Assembly: GCF_003347205.1 (NCBI RefSeq)
Contig: NZ_QQBJ01000012.1
Location: forward strand, 248,001 to 312,000
DNA from: Mycolicibacterium moriokaense
Lineage (GTDB): Bacteria > Actinomycetota > Actinomycetes > Mycobacteriales > Mycobacteriaceae
Length of the DNA stretch: 64,000 nucleotides
Direction: 5' to 3'
Program-made: the position numbers and the translations under genes
In this document: positions 20,159-29,627 of the stretch, one piece after another
How the letters are laid out: each line of letters starts with the position of its first letter
Position numbering within the stretch: position 1 is the stretch's first letter
Notes under the pieces: generated by a model
Told to the model about the DNA's origin: nothing
Seen by the model: the letters and a program-made list of their open reading frames with translations, nothing else
Database searches by the model: none

Positions 20159-23100
20159 GCGGCCGCCCTGCCCGCGGCCAGCAGATCCGACATCGCCGTG
20201 ATCAGCGACGCGGGCGGCCGCCAGCTGAACACCCCGGCCGGATGGCCGTCGGCCACCGGCGTCTGCGGCCCGCACATGCCGCGCAGGAACAGATACATCG
20301 CGCCGCCCAGATGCTGCTGCGGCGAGTAGCCGGGCAGCCGCCAGCGCAGAAATCGGTGCAGCACAACGCTGTACAGCAGCGCCTGCAGCGGATAGTCGGA
20401 ATGCAGCATCGCCTCGGCCAACCGCGGTTGCCCGTAGTCGGCCGCCGTCAGCGGCTCCGACGGGTCGCCCAGCCAGTTGGTCTTGTAGTCGACGACGACG
20501 TAGCGGTCACCGATGCGCAGCACGGCGTCCACCGAGCCCGACAGATACCCCTTCAACGGCTGCCCGCCCAGCGCCGCGCCCGTCAACCGGTCGGTGTAGG
20601 ACACCATCGGGTCGTCCTTCGGCAAGTGCTCGCGCAGCAACTCGCCGACGTGCGAGAGCCGGATGTCGGGCCCCTCGGCGCGCAGATCGCCACCGGCCAA
20701 AGGGAATTCGAAGTCCATCTCACGCAGTCGATCGGCCAGCCCGATCTGCCGCAGCGTCATGCCGCCGGCCAGCGGGCCGAGGGGAGTGTCGTGCATCGGC
20801 ACCATCGCCGCGGCCAACTCGTCGGCGGGCACGTCGACCGGCCACCACACCGCGTGCTCGCGAACCTGCGCCTCCAACTCGGCGGCCAGATCGGCCGCGA
20901 ACGGGTCGGCCGTCTCCAGCACCGCGTGCACCAGCGTGCCGAACTTCGCGCCCATCGGCAGGTCGGCCATCGGCGACGGCACATCGGCGCCGACCGGCGA
21001 TGTCGCCAGCGGGATCTCGGCCACCTCGTCGTCGAGTTCGACGACCTCGGGTTCGCTGCTCACCGGCGTCGTCTCGGCGGCCCGGATCAGGCCCGAGTAC
21101 GACGTCCGCCGCCACGCCGTGTCGATCGAGCGATGGAAATGCCTCGCGTCCAGACCCGTCGGCGCCGCCTGCGCGGGCATGGCAGGTACCGGCCGTGCCA
21201 CCGACGCCTCGATGACGAGGCCGCCCGCCGCCTCCCACTCACGGAAACGCGCCATCGCGTCGTCGTCGGACACCTTCTCCGGCACACACTTGTCCTGCAC
21301 CTCGGCTTCACCCGGGTGCCTGCCCCGCAACAGCCGGGACAACCCGCCGGTCGCCTCGTTCCACGACGGCGCCCACCAGGCGACCACCTGCGACTGCGCC
21401 CGCGTCATCGCCACGTACATCAGCCTGCTGTCGTCGCTGGCGTCCTCCTTGCGGCCGAGTACCGACACCGCGTTGAAGTCCGGGCTGTCGGGCCCGCCGA
21501 CGTGCAGGCACCGCTGCTCGCCCTCGTGGAACAACACCAGTTCGGGATCGGGCACATGGCGGTTGAACGCGAACGGCAGGTAGACCACCGGGAACTGCAG
21601 ACCCTTGGCCACCCACACCGTCATGATCTGCACCGCGGCGGCGTCGTGGTCGAGCCGACGCGCGCGTTCCGGTGCGCCGCTTCGCTCTTCGCGTTGTTCG
21701 CGCAGCCAGTCGCGCAGCGCGGGCAGGCTGAAGTGCTCGCGGTGGGCCGCTTCCTGCAGTAGCTGCGTCATGTGCGCGAGGTCGGTCATCTGGCGCTCGC
21801 CGCCCTGCCAGCCCAGCACGCGATCGCTCATCCCGGTCAGCTGCGCGGCCTCGAAAATCGCGGCGACACCGCGCTCGCGGGCGTGACCCGCCCACTCCCG
21901 CAACGTCTCTGCGATGTCGTCGGTCAACCCGTCGCCGCCCTGCACGAGCTCGTCGGCCGTCTTGGAAAAGAACATCGTCGCCGCGGCCGCCCGCACCATG
22001 CCCGACCGGTGCGGCTGGTCGAAGGCTTCCAGCAGCGTCAGCCAGTCCTCGGCGGCGTCGGAGTTGAAGATGTCGGAGTCGCCCGTGTAGACCGCGGGGA
22101 TGCCTGCGTCGCAGAGCGCGCGATAGCACGCACGCGCATCCTTGTGGCTCTCCACGATCACCGCGATGTCACGCGCTTCCAGTGGTCTGCCGTCGAACTC
22201 GGCGCCGCTGGTCAACAGCCCGGCGATGTCGGCGGCCAGGTCGCGGGGGATGTGGGCGCGCAGATCGTCGATGGAGATGGTGCGAGTGCCGCGGCGGCCG
22301 AACGGTTCTCGCGGCACCACGCGCAGCCGGAACGGCTCGTCGCACGGTGCGCCGCGCAGCCGCGAGCCGTGATAGTGCGCCTCGACGTCGTGCACGACGA
22401 TCCGCGGGTCGCCGAGCTGGGCGCCGCCGAGCAGCGTCTGCAGCCGCTGCACCAGCGCCGCGTCGCTGCGCCAGTTGCGGCCCAGCGTCATCCGGGTGCC
22501 CGCGATCTCGGCGGCCTTGAGGTAGGTGACGATGTCGCCGCCGCGGAACGCGTAGATGGCCTGCTTCGGGTCGCCGATCAGCACCAGCGTCGAACGGTCG
22601 GTGAAGGCGCGGCGAATGACCTGCCACTGCACCGGGTCGGTGTCCTGGAACTCGTCGACCATGACGATCGGCCACCGCTGATGCATCCGTAGCTGGGCGG
22701 GCGAGTCGTCGGCCGCCAGCGCATCGGCCAGCCGGGTGAGCAGGTCGTCGTAGCCCAGGATGCCGCGCTGCCGCTTGCGCTTGTCCAACTCGGCGAGAAC
22801 GTCTTTGGCGAACGCGACGCACACCGCGGCCCGCGAGTCCGGCGGCGGGTCCGTCGGCCGCAGCTCCGTCGCGGGATGCTTGACCACCTCGCGCGCGAGC
22901 CGCAGCGCGTCGGCGTGCGCCAGCAGCGGGTCGTCGCGGTCCAGCCCGAAGTGGCCGAGGTACAGATCGTCGACGATCTCGGCGACCAACTCGTCGAGGC
23001 TGTCCACCAGCGTCACTCCGGTGTCGGAATCGCCGGCCACCCCAAGCGATTTCAGCACCATTTGACAGAACTGGTGCGTGGTGGCGATGGTCGCGGCGTC

Positions 23101-23442
23101 GAAGGCCGCAAGCGCGTCGCGCAGCCGCTGCCGACGGGCGGCGTGCTCCTGGCCGTCGCAGGCGAGCAGATGCGCGAGGACCTGATTGTCGCCGACCGCC
23201 GACGGGTCGTCGAAAGCCTCGACGGCGTCCACGATCTGGCGGCGCACCCGGTCGCGCAGTTCCTGGGTGGCCATCCGGCCGAAGGTGATCAGCAGCATCT
23301 GGTCCAGCGTCGCCTCGCCCTCGGCGATGTAGCGGGTCACCAGCCCCGCCAACGCGAAGGTCTTGCCGGTTCCCGCGCTGGCCTCCAGCACCGTGGTCGA
23401 CCGCGCGACGGGCAACGGGCCCAGCAGATCGAAGCGCTGCAT
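20155..23442 (-). CDS. recB: Exodeoxyribonuclease V beta subunit RecB
   Basis: A 1095-residue helicase-nuclease. The Walker A motif is in VLEASAGTGKTFALAGLV near residues 20-37, followed by MVDEFQDTDPVQW, IGDPKQAIYAFRGGD and MYVAMTRAQSQVVAWW. The C-terminal nuclease domain shows DAVLRIGDRYVVVDYKTNW with the D-x(n)-D-Y-K metal-binding site. The ATG at 23442 shares one base with the recC stop (TGATG); a longer in-frame start at 23526 lies inside recC. Length and domain order are normal for the family. Confidence 0.96.
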
Positions 23443-26400
23443 CACGCGTCCATCGCCTCGAGCATCGGCAGCCACAGCCGGCCCGCGTAGTGGTCGAGGC
23501 CCGCGTCGACGAGAACCTTCAGCCACGCCCCGTGGCCCCAGGTGCGCACATGCGCTGGTTCCGCATCGTCACCGGGATAGCGGTCGGATCTCCATCGGTA
23601 GCTCGCCGAGCGTTCCGGATCGCCGTGGGAGTGCACGGCTTCCGCCCACGCGAACGACGTCTTGGTGGGCAGCGGCAGCGGCCCGCGCCTGCCCTCGTCG
23701 TACATGGCCACCAGGTCGGCCAGCAGGTCGACGGCCGGCACCGACGGCCTGCGCAGCGTGTTCGTCTGCGGCGTCGTGCCCCTCCTGGGCCTGCCGATGC
23801 ACACCGCCGCCCAGTCGCGGCCCGGATCGTCGGCGAGCAACGCCAGCAACGGGATCCACGACTGCAGCAGATGGCGCCCGCCCAGCTTGGAGTACGTCAC
23901 CGCGACCAGTCGGTCGCCGTACACCGGCGACACCGTGCCGGTCAGCCGTCGGCCGCCGAGGTCGATGTCGACGTCGACGGCGCCGGGGTCGACGGTGCGG
24001 TACGCCAGCGCCGCGTCGGCCAGCAGGCACACCTGGTCGCGGATCTCGATCGCCTTGCGCCAGCCGAGGTGACCGGGCGGCAGCGTGCCGCGCCGCCACT
24101 CCGCCTGCGTCGCCTGTTCGGGGTCCATGCCGTGCACCATGTCGTCGAGCATCCGGTCGCCGACCGTCCACTCCTCGAGCGCGTCGATGTCGACGGGCAT
24201 GGCGTCCTCGACGCCGTCGACCTCCCACGGCAGCGTGAAGTCCAGCGCCCGGTAGAAGCCCCTCACCGGGTCGCGGAAGAACGCCACGAGGTCGGCGAGC
24301 ACCACGTCGTCGGGCGGGGGAGCAGGCAACGGGCCGCTGATGAACGGCGGCTTCTCGGCGCGATCGCCCGATCGGGCCTCGGCCGCCTTGAGCACCGACG
24401 GGTCGAACGTGAACGGCGTGCCGGGGATCAGCTCACCGGGGATGACGTTGCGGGTGTCGAAGGGCTGCAGGGGATGTCGCACGACGACGGTGGCGCGCAC
24501 CTGGTGCTCGGTGGTCCGGTCGAGCGTGTCGAGCAGTTCGGCCAGCGGCACCGCGGGCGGGCGGTCCTGGCCGGAGCACTCGTTGGCGCCGGTGTAGGTG
24601 ATGACGAGCTTCTCGGTGGCGGCGCCGACGGCGTCGAGCAGCAATTGCCGGTCCTCGGAGCGGATGTCGCGCTCGCCGGTGACCGGATCGCGGGCCAGCA
24701 CGTCGTCGCCGTCGACGACGCCGAGTCGCGGGAAGACGCCGTCGTCGAGGCCGACGAGGCAGACCACCCGGTGCGGCACCGAGCGCATCGGCACCATGGT
24801 GCACACCGTCAGCGTGCCCGTGCGGAAGTTGGCGCGGGTGGGCCGCCCGGCGAGGTGGCGGTCCAGCAGCGCGCGGATGTCGGGCAGGCGCATCGTGGTC
24901 TTGCCGCGGGGGCCGGCATCGGCGAGTACGTCGGCGAATTCGCGCTGCAGTTGGCTGATCTGCCAGGCGTCGTCGTCGCCGACGCTGGTCAGCATGCAGA
25001 TGCCGTCCTCCAGCGCGGTCAGCCACTCGTGCAACGGCTTTGCGTCGCTGAGGGATTCGACGACGTGGTCCAGCCGGTCGACGTACTCGGCCAGCTGGCC
25101 GGCCAGCTCGACGCGGTTGCTGCTGACGTCGTCGAGCGGAAGGGTGGTGTCGATCCAGGCGTGTGAGTCGTCGGACATCGCGACGCCGGCCAGCACGCGG
25201 TCGAGGCCGAAACGCCATGTGTTCTGCACGAAGTCGACGCCGTAGGACTTGCGGCTGTCGCGGTCGAAGCCCCAGCGGATGTTGGCCTGGCGCACCCATC
25301 GGGTGATGTCTTCGAGGTTGTCGTCGGTGAACCCGAACCGCGCGCGCACCGGCGCCGCCTGCGCGAGGTTGAGCACCTCGGTGGAGGTGGCGCGGCCGCC
25401 GGCGAGCGCGAGCAGTTGGGAGGCGACGCCGAGCAGCGGGTTGGTCTGCACCAGCGCGCGGTCGGCGAGACGTACCCGCAGCTTGTGCGCGGGGTGCACG
25501 CCGGTGATCATGTCGCCGAGGCCGAAGCCTGCGACGATCAGCGGCGCGTAGGACTCGATGTCCGGGCACATGACGAGGATGTCGCGGGGTTCGAGCGTGT
25601 CGTCGTCGGCGAGCAGGCCGAGCAGAACCTCTCGGAGAACGTCGATTTGGCGGGCCGGGCCGTGGCAGCTGTGCACCTGAACGGAGCGGTCGCCGGGGTG
25701 CAGCACGCGCCCGTCACGCCGGACCGCGTTGGCGGCGATGTCGGACTGCAGCCAGCCCAGCAGTGTGTCGGGGTGGTCGTCGGCGGGTCTGGGCAGGTAT
25801 TCGTCGGTCTGCGGGTCGGGCGGCAGCCCGCGTTGCAGTTCGCGAAGGTCGCGGCCGAGCGTGGCCAGCAGCGGATGGCCGGCGCGGCGGTGGCTGGTGT
25901 CGGCGCGGCGGGGGAGTTGGCCGTGCACGTCGGCGAGGGACTGCCACAGTGCGTCGCTGGGGTGCGGGAGCCACAGGTGCAGGTCGTGGTGGGTGGACAA
26001 GGCGTCGAGCAGTTCGATCTCGGTGCCCGGCAGCCGGGTGTGCCCGAACAGTGACAGTCGCTCGGGCAGGTCGGTGGGGGATTCCTGCAGTGTGGCGACG
26101 GTTTTCGCGTGTCTTATGGCCGGCGGATCGGCGTCGACGCGGTCCAGCACCGACCGCCACAGATGCGGCTGCCAGGCGAGATCGGCGGCGATGCCGTCGT
26201 CGGTGCCGTTCTCCCAGTCGATCAGCAGTTGCGGGCGCTGGCGCGCGTAGGAGGCGAAGAGCCCGGCCAACCGTCGCGCGACGGCGTAGCGGCGGCCCAT
26301 CCGCAGCTCGCGTTCCTCGCCGGCCTCGAAGTGCCCGAGGTGGGTGGCCAGCGGCTTGCACCAGTCGGCATCGCAGTTGTCGTCGATGACCTCCAGCAGC

Positions 26401-26702
26401 GGCCAGACCAAGGAGTCGGGGTGCCACGGATCGTCGTCGTCGGTGCCGGTGATCAGCCCCAGTATCTGAGCGATCAGCGAGCGGGGGTTGCGAAACGAGA
26501 TGCCCGCGCAGACACCGTCGGCGGAGCCTGTGCTGCGGCCCAGGATGTGCGACAGGCGTTGGCTCAGCCAGCGCTCGACACCCTTGGCGGGGACGACGAC
26601 GAGTTCGTCGGCGAAGGGGTCGGGCAGCGGGTCGGCGAGCAGGGCGCCGAGGCCGTCGGCCAGCAGGTCGGTGCGTTGCGCCCGATGGATGTGAAGCGCC
26701 AT
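23442..26702 (-). CDS. recC: Exodeoxyribonuclease V gamma subunit RecC
   Basis: A 1086-residue RecC, the subunit that holds a degenerate helicase/nuclease fold and recognises Chi in other bacteria. It begins MALHIHRAQRTDLLADGLG and contains VPAKGVERWLSQRLSHILG and VCLVGLDDGVFPR. The ATG at 26702 and a GTG at 26714 are both possible starts; neither has a good ribosome site. The start is embedded in a 29-bp perfect inverted repeat described separately. It is the first gene of the recC-recB-recD(-helicase) operon and diverges from the cyanase gene. Confidence 0.94.
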   Translation of the reverse strand: MALHIHRAQRTDLLADGLGALLADPLPDPFADELVVVPAKGVERWLSQRLSHILGRSTGSADGVCAGISFRNPRSLIAQILGLITGTDDDDPWHPDSLVWPLLEVIDDNCDADWCKPLATHLGHFEAGEERELRMGRRYAVARRLAGLFASYARQRPQLLIDWENGTDDGIAADLAWQPHLWRSVLDRVDADPPAIRHAKTVATLQESPTDLPERLSLFGHTRLPGTEIELLDALSTHHDLHLWLPHPSDALWQSLADVHGQLPRRADTSHRRAGHPLLATLGRDLRELQRGLPPDPQTDEYLPRPADDHPDTLLGWLQSDIAANAVRRDGRVLHPGDRSVQVHSCHGPARQIDVLREVLLGLLADDDTLEPRDILVMCPDIESYAPLIVAGFGLGDMITGVHPAHKLRVRLADRALVQTNPLLGVASQLLALAGGRATSTEVLNLAQAAPVRARFGFTDDNLEDITRWVRQANIRWGFDRDSRKSYGVDFVQNTWRFGLDRVLAGVAMSDDSHAWIDTTLPLDDVSSNRVELAGQLAEYVDRLDHVVESLSDAKPLHEWLTALEDGICMLTSVGDDDAWQISQLQREFADVLADAGPRGKTTMRLPDIRALLDRHLAGRPTRANFRTGTLTVCTMVPMRSVPHRVVCLVGLDDGVFPRLGVVDGDDVLARDPVTGERDIRSEDRQLLLDAVGAATEKLVITYTGANECSGQDRPPAVPLAELLDTLDRTTEHQVRATVVVRHPLQPFDTRNVIPGELIPGTPFTFDPSVLKAAEARSGDRAEKPPFISGPLPAPPPDDVVLADLVAFFRDPVRGFYRALDFTLPWEVDGVEDAMPVDIDALEEWTVGDRMLDDMVHGMDPEQATQAEWRRGTLPPGHLGWRKAIEIRDQVCLLADAALAYRTVDPGAVDVDIDLGGRRLTGTVSPVYGDRLVAVTYSKLGGRHLLQSWIPLLALLADDPGRDWAAVCIGRPRRGTTPQTNTLRRPSVPAVDLLADLVAMYDEGRRGPLPLPTKTSFAWAEAVHSHGDPERSASYRWRSDRYPGDDAEPAHVRTWGHGAWLKVLVDAGLDHYAGRLWLPMLEAMDA

Positions 26703-26730
26703 CGGTGCCAACACTAGGAGTTGGCACCGA
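26702..26730. promoter_or_regulatory. 11-bp perfect inverted repeat abutting the recC start codon
   Basis: TCGGTGCCAAC (26702-26712) and GTTGGCACCGA (26720-26730) are perfect complements around a 7-base centre. On the recC side the repeat ends at the first base of the ATG, so in RNA it would form a stem directly before the start codon and bury the ribosome-binding region. As DNA it could be an operator in the recC-cynS divergent gap. Confidence 0.55.
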
Positions 26731-26810
26731 CGCCGTCAGTCGAACCTCCGGTAGTCGCGACCGGACCAGCTCGCTCTGCGCGCACCACGCGATCGGCCAA
26801 TGATGGTCAG

Positions 26811-27266
26811 ATGACCAGAGACGAGATAACCGAACAGATTGTCGTCGCCCGCCTCGCGAAGGGGCTGACCTGGCAGCAGCTTGCCGACGCCATCGACAAA
26901 CCGGTCGTCTGGACCACCTCGGCGTTGCTCGGTCAGCAGCCGATCCCCGCCGACCTCGGCGCGAAGCTGGTGGAGATGCTCGGGCTCGACGAGTCAGCGG
27001 TGCCGGTGCTGGCGGCCGTGCCGATGCGCGGCGGACTGCCCACCGCCGTCCCGACCGACCCGACCATCTACCGCTTCTACGAAGCCCTTCAGGTCTACGG
27101 CGGCGCCATCAAGGAGCTGATTCACGAGGAGTTCGGCGACGGCATCATGAGCGCCATCAACTTCAGCGTCGCCGTCGACAAGAAGCCGCACCCCGCCGGC
27201 GACCGCGTCGTCGTCACCTTCGACGGCAAGTTCCTGCCCTACGACTGGACCGCCGCCGAGGGCTGA
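26811..27266 (+). CDS. cynS: Cyanate hydratase (cyanase)
   Basis: A 151-residue cyanase, which converts cyanate and bicarbonate to carbamate (then ammonia and CO2). The N-terminal half is a helix-turn-helix-like bundle (ARLAKGLTWQQLADAIDKPV). The active-site residues are Arg88, Glu91 and Ser114 (TIYRFYEALQ and GIMSAINF), equivalent to Arg96, Glu99 and Ser122 of the E. coli enzyme. The ATG at 26811 gives the standard length; a longer frame start at 26721 is not conserved in character. No carbonic anhydrase or cyanate transporter gene is next to it. A link with the Nit1C cluster 19 kb away is only inferred. Confidence 0.95.
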   Translation: MTRDEITEQIVVARLAKGLTWQQLADAIDKPVVWTTSALLGQQPIPADLGAKLVEMLGLDESAVPVLAAVPMRGGLPTAVPTDPTIYRFYEALQVYGGAIKELIHEEFGDGIMSAINFSVAVDKKPHPAGDRVVVTFDGKFLPYDWTAAEG

Positions 27267-27286
27267 GACCTGATCACCGACGCCGC

Positions 27287-27676
27287 TCAACCCACCGTGT
27301 GACCCGCCGAGCGCAGCACCGACACGGCGTCGTCGAACAACTCGGCCTTCATGAACACGTAATCGGTGTCATAGGTCGACACCGCGAAGATCGGGATGCC
27401 CGCGGCCGCGAGCGGCCCGACGATCGCGCTCAGGATGCCCGTCAGCGCGAAGTCCAGCGGGCCCGCGACGGCCAGACCCGACCAGCCCATCTCGGCCGTC
27501 GCCGCCGACGGCACCGCATTCTCGGGGCAGACCACCGACACCTCGTCGGGTGTCCGGGTGACGGCGTAGAACTCGCCGGGGTCCGCCGGCAGCGACAACT
27601 GCGCCGTCGGCGCCATCCGGCACACCGCGTACCGCCCGGCGAGCGGATGCAGATGCACACAGGGCGGCCCTGTCAA
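27287..27676 (-). CDS. ACT-domain protein
   Basis: About 129 residues. The C-terminal half has an ACT-like pattern (GPLDFALTGILSAIVGPLAAAGIPIFAVSTYDTDYVFMKAEL, in parts), and WSGLAVAGPLDF is characteristic of short ACT proteins thought to sense amino acids. No catalytic domain is attached. The start is uncertain: TTG at 27676 sits seven bases after a good GGAGG, and GTG at 27679 sits four bases after it; I prefer TTG. A longer in-frame start at 27877 would overlap the divergent gene. It converges with cynS (20 bases between stops). Confidence 0.75.
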   Translation of the reverse strand: MTGPPCVHLHPLAGRYAVCRMAPTAQLSLPADPGEFYAVTRTPDEVSVVCPENAVPSAATAEMGWSGLAVAGPLDFALTGILSAIVGPLAAAGIPIFAVSTYDTDYVFMKAELFDDAVSVLRSAGHTVG

Positions 27677-27716
27677 CACGTCACCTCCAACGTCGTCCCG
27701 GTGCCACGATGGAACC

Positions 27717-28157
27717 ATGCCCGACGACCCCGACGACATGGCCTCCGAGCGCGAGTTCAACGAAAGCAACATCGAGGAGTTCCGCCGCAACGGCGGCAAG
27801 GTGGGCGGCCAGTTCGAGGGCTTCCCGCTGCTGCTGCTGACCACCACGGGCGCCAAGAGCGGCGCCCGGCGCGTCAACCCGGTCGCCTACTTCGACATCG
27901 ACGGCAGGATCTATGTCGTCGGCTCCGCCGCCGGCCGCGACAAGAGCCCCGCATGGGTGTTCAACCTGCGCGCCCATCCCGACGTCCTCATCGAGGTCGG
28001 CGACGATCCGCCCAAGCCCGTCGTCGCCCACGAACTCCCGCGCGCCGAGCGCGACCGTGTCTTCGACATCGTCAAGCAGCGCGCGCCGGGTTTCGCCGAG
28101 TACGAAACGCGCACCGACCGTGTCATCCCCGTGTTCGAACTGGCCACCAACGCGTAA
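27717..28157 (+). CDS. Nitroreductase/deazaflavin (F420)-dependent family protein (Ddn-like)
   Basis: A 146-residue split-beta-barrel protein of the Ddn/FQR family that uses F420H2 in mycobacteria. Typical blocks are FNESNIEEFRRNGGKVGG, LLLTTTGAKSGARRVNPV, DGRIYVVGSAAGRDKSPAW and a C-terminal RTDRVIPVFEL. The substrate (quinones or nitro compounds in characterised relatives) is not determined here. The ATG at 27717 gives the family's normal length. It is divergent from the ACT-domain gene. Confidence 0.88.
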   Translation: MPDDPDDMASEREFNESNIEEFRRNGGKVGGQFEGFPLLLLTTTGAKSGARRVNPVAYFDIDGRIYVVGSAAGRDKSPAWVFNLRAHPDVLIEVGDDPPKPVVAHELPRAERDRVFDIVKQRAPGFAEYETRTDRVIPVFELATNA

Positions 28158-28235
28158 CCCATACCGTCACCGATACATAGGCGCGCGTTCTATAGTTGGA
28201 GCCCGGTCGGCTGCGCCGATCGACCGTCCCGGCCC

Positions 28236-29528
28236 ATGCCGACCCACACTGGAGTGTTCTTGTCCTGGTCCCGTCGCGTTCGCGTCACATCAACCGCCAT
28301 CGCCGTGGCGGCCTTGGTGCTGCTTGCCGGAGACTTCTCCGTCGTCAGGAACCCGTGCTCCACCCAGTGCCATGTCGCCAGCGTGGCCCAGACCATGTCC
28401 GCCCCCCGGCCGTTGCCGCCGCAGCCCGCCGCGCTCGGCGTCTTCCCGCAGGCGCACGCCGACGACGTCGACCCGGCCGCGCCGGTGTCCGTCGCCGCCT
28501 TCTCCGGGGTCATCGACGACGTGAAGATGGTCAACGACTGGGGCAGCCAGGTGCCCGGCACCCTGTCACCGGACAAGAAGAGCTGGCATCCCGCCGAGCA
28601 GCTCGGCTACGGGCGCACCTACGACATGACCATCACCGCCCGCGGGCCCGGCGGCATGCCGTCGCGCCAGACGTCGAGCTTCACCACGCTGTCGCCCGAC
28701 TACGAGACCGCGGTCAACCTCAACAGCACCGCGGGGGTGTCGCTCGTCGACGGCAACACCTACGGGGTCGGCACCGTCGTCGTCGCGCACTTCGACGAAC
28801 CGATCACCGACAAGACGGCCGCCGAGAAGCACCTGCACGTCACCACCAACCCGCCCGTCGCGGGCTCCTGGAACTGGGTCGACGACCAGAACGCCCACTG
28901 GCGGCCCGAGAAGTACTACGCGCCAGGCACTTCGGTGGACGTCAAGGCCGACATCTACGGCCAGGAGCTCGGCGACGGCATGTACGGCCAGGACGACGAG
29001 CAGGTGTCGTTCAAGATCGGCGACGCCCACGTCTCCATCGCCGACGACACCACCAAGCAGGTCAGCGTCTACGACAACGGCAAGCTGGTCCGCACCATGC
29101 CGACCTCGATGGGCATGGGCGGCACCCAGACCTTCGGCGGCACCACCCTGTCGTTCTGGACCCCGCCGGGCGTCTACACCGTGCTGGACAAGGCCAATCC
29201 GGTGGTGATGGACTCCTCGACGTTCGGGCTGCCGACCAGCTCGTACCTCGGCTACAAGGAGACCATCTCCTATGCCACCCGCATCAGCATCGACGGCATC
29301 TACCTGCATCAGCTGAACTCCACCGTCTGGGCGCAGGGCAACACCGACACCTCGCACGGCTGCCTGAACCTCAACGGGGAGAACGCCGCGTGGTTCTTCG
29401 ACTTCTCGGTGCCCGGCGACGTCGTCGAGGTCCGCAACACCGGCGGGCCACCGCTGCAGCTGTGGCAGAACGGCGACTGGACCGTGCCGTGGGACCAGTG
29501 GCGCAAGGGCAGCGCGCTGAACGCCTGA
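28236..29528 (+). CDS. L,D-transpeptidase with Ig-like domains
   Basis: A 430-residue exported peptidoglycan cross-linking enzyme. An N-terminal hydrophobic segment (TAIAVAALVLLAG) is followed by two Ig-like domains (about 80-270), a YkuD catalytic domain (about 275-400) and a short Trp-rich tail (WQNGDWTVPWDQW). The active site is present: HQLNSTVWAQGNTDTSHGCLNL, with His and the S-H-G-C nucleophile. These enzymes make 3-3 cross-links and are the carbapenem targets in mycobacteria. The ATG at 28236 has no ribosome site; a TTG at 28260, shortly after GGAG, would give a more normal signal peptide. Which of LdtA-E it matches cannot be decided by eye. Confidence 0.88.
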   Translation: MPTHTGVFLSWSRRVRVTSTAIAVAALVLLAGDFSVVRNPCSTQCHVASVAQTMSAPRPLPPQPAALGVFPQAHADDVDPAAPVSVAAFSGVIDDVKMVNDWGSQVPGTLSPDKKSWHPAEQLGYGRTYDMTITARGPGGMPSRQTSSFTTLSPDYETAVNLNSTAGVSLVDGNTYGVGTVVVAHFDEPITDKTAAEKHLHVTTNPPVAGSWNWVDDQNAHWRPEKYYAPGTSVDVKADIYGQELGDGMYGQDDEQVSFKIGDAHVSIADDTTKQVSVYDNGKLVRTMPTSMGMGGTQTFGGTTLSFWTPPGVYTVLDKANPVVMDSSTFGLPTSSYLGYKETISYATRISIDGIYLHQLNSTVWAQGNTDTSHGCLNLNGENAAWFFDFSVPGDVVEVRNTGGPPLQLWQNGDWTVPWDQWRKGSALNA

Positions 29529-29529
29529 C

Positions 29530-29566
29530 GCGCTGGCGCACAACCCAATTCAATTGACGCCAGCGC
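29530..29566 (+). terminator. Hairpin behind the L,D-transpeptidase gene
   Basis: GCGCTGGCG (29530-29538) and CGCCAGCGC (29558-29566) are perfect 9-bp arms with a 19-base AT-rich loop, starting two bases after the stop codon. No U tract follows. An operator for the permease gene downstream is an alternative. Confidence 0.5.
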
Positions 29567-29627
29567 CATATAACGTCCGGAACATCGTCGTCACGGTCCA
29601 GAAACAAAGCGGGCCTAACTTTGCCGG

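Noticed and set aside
26738-26754. TCGAAC before recC as a LexA/SOS box
   Set aside because: Only one half (TCGAAC) fits; the other half does not resemble GTTCGA.
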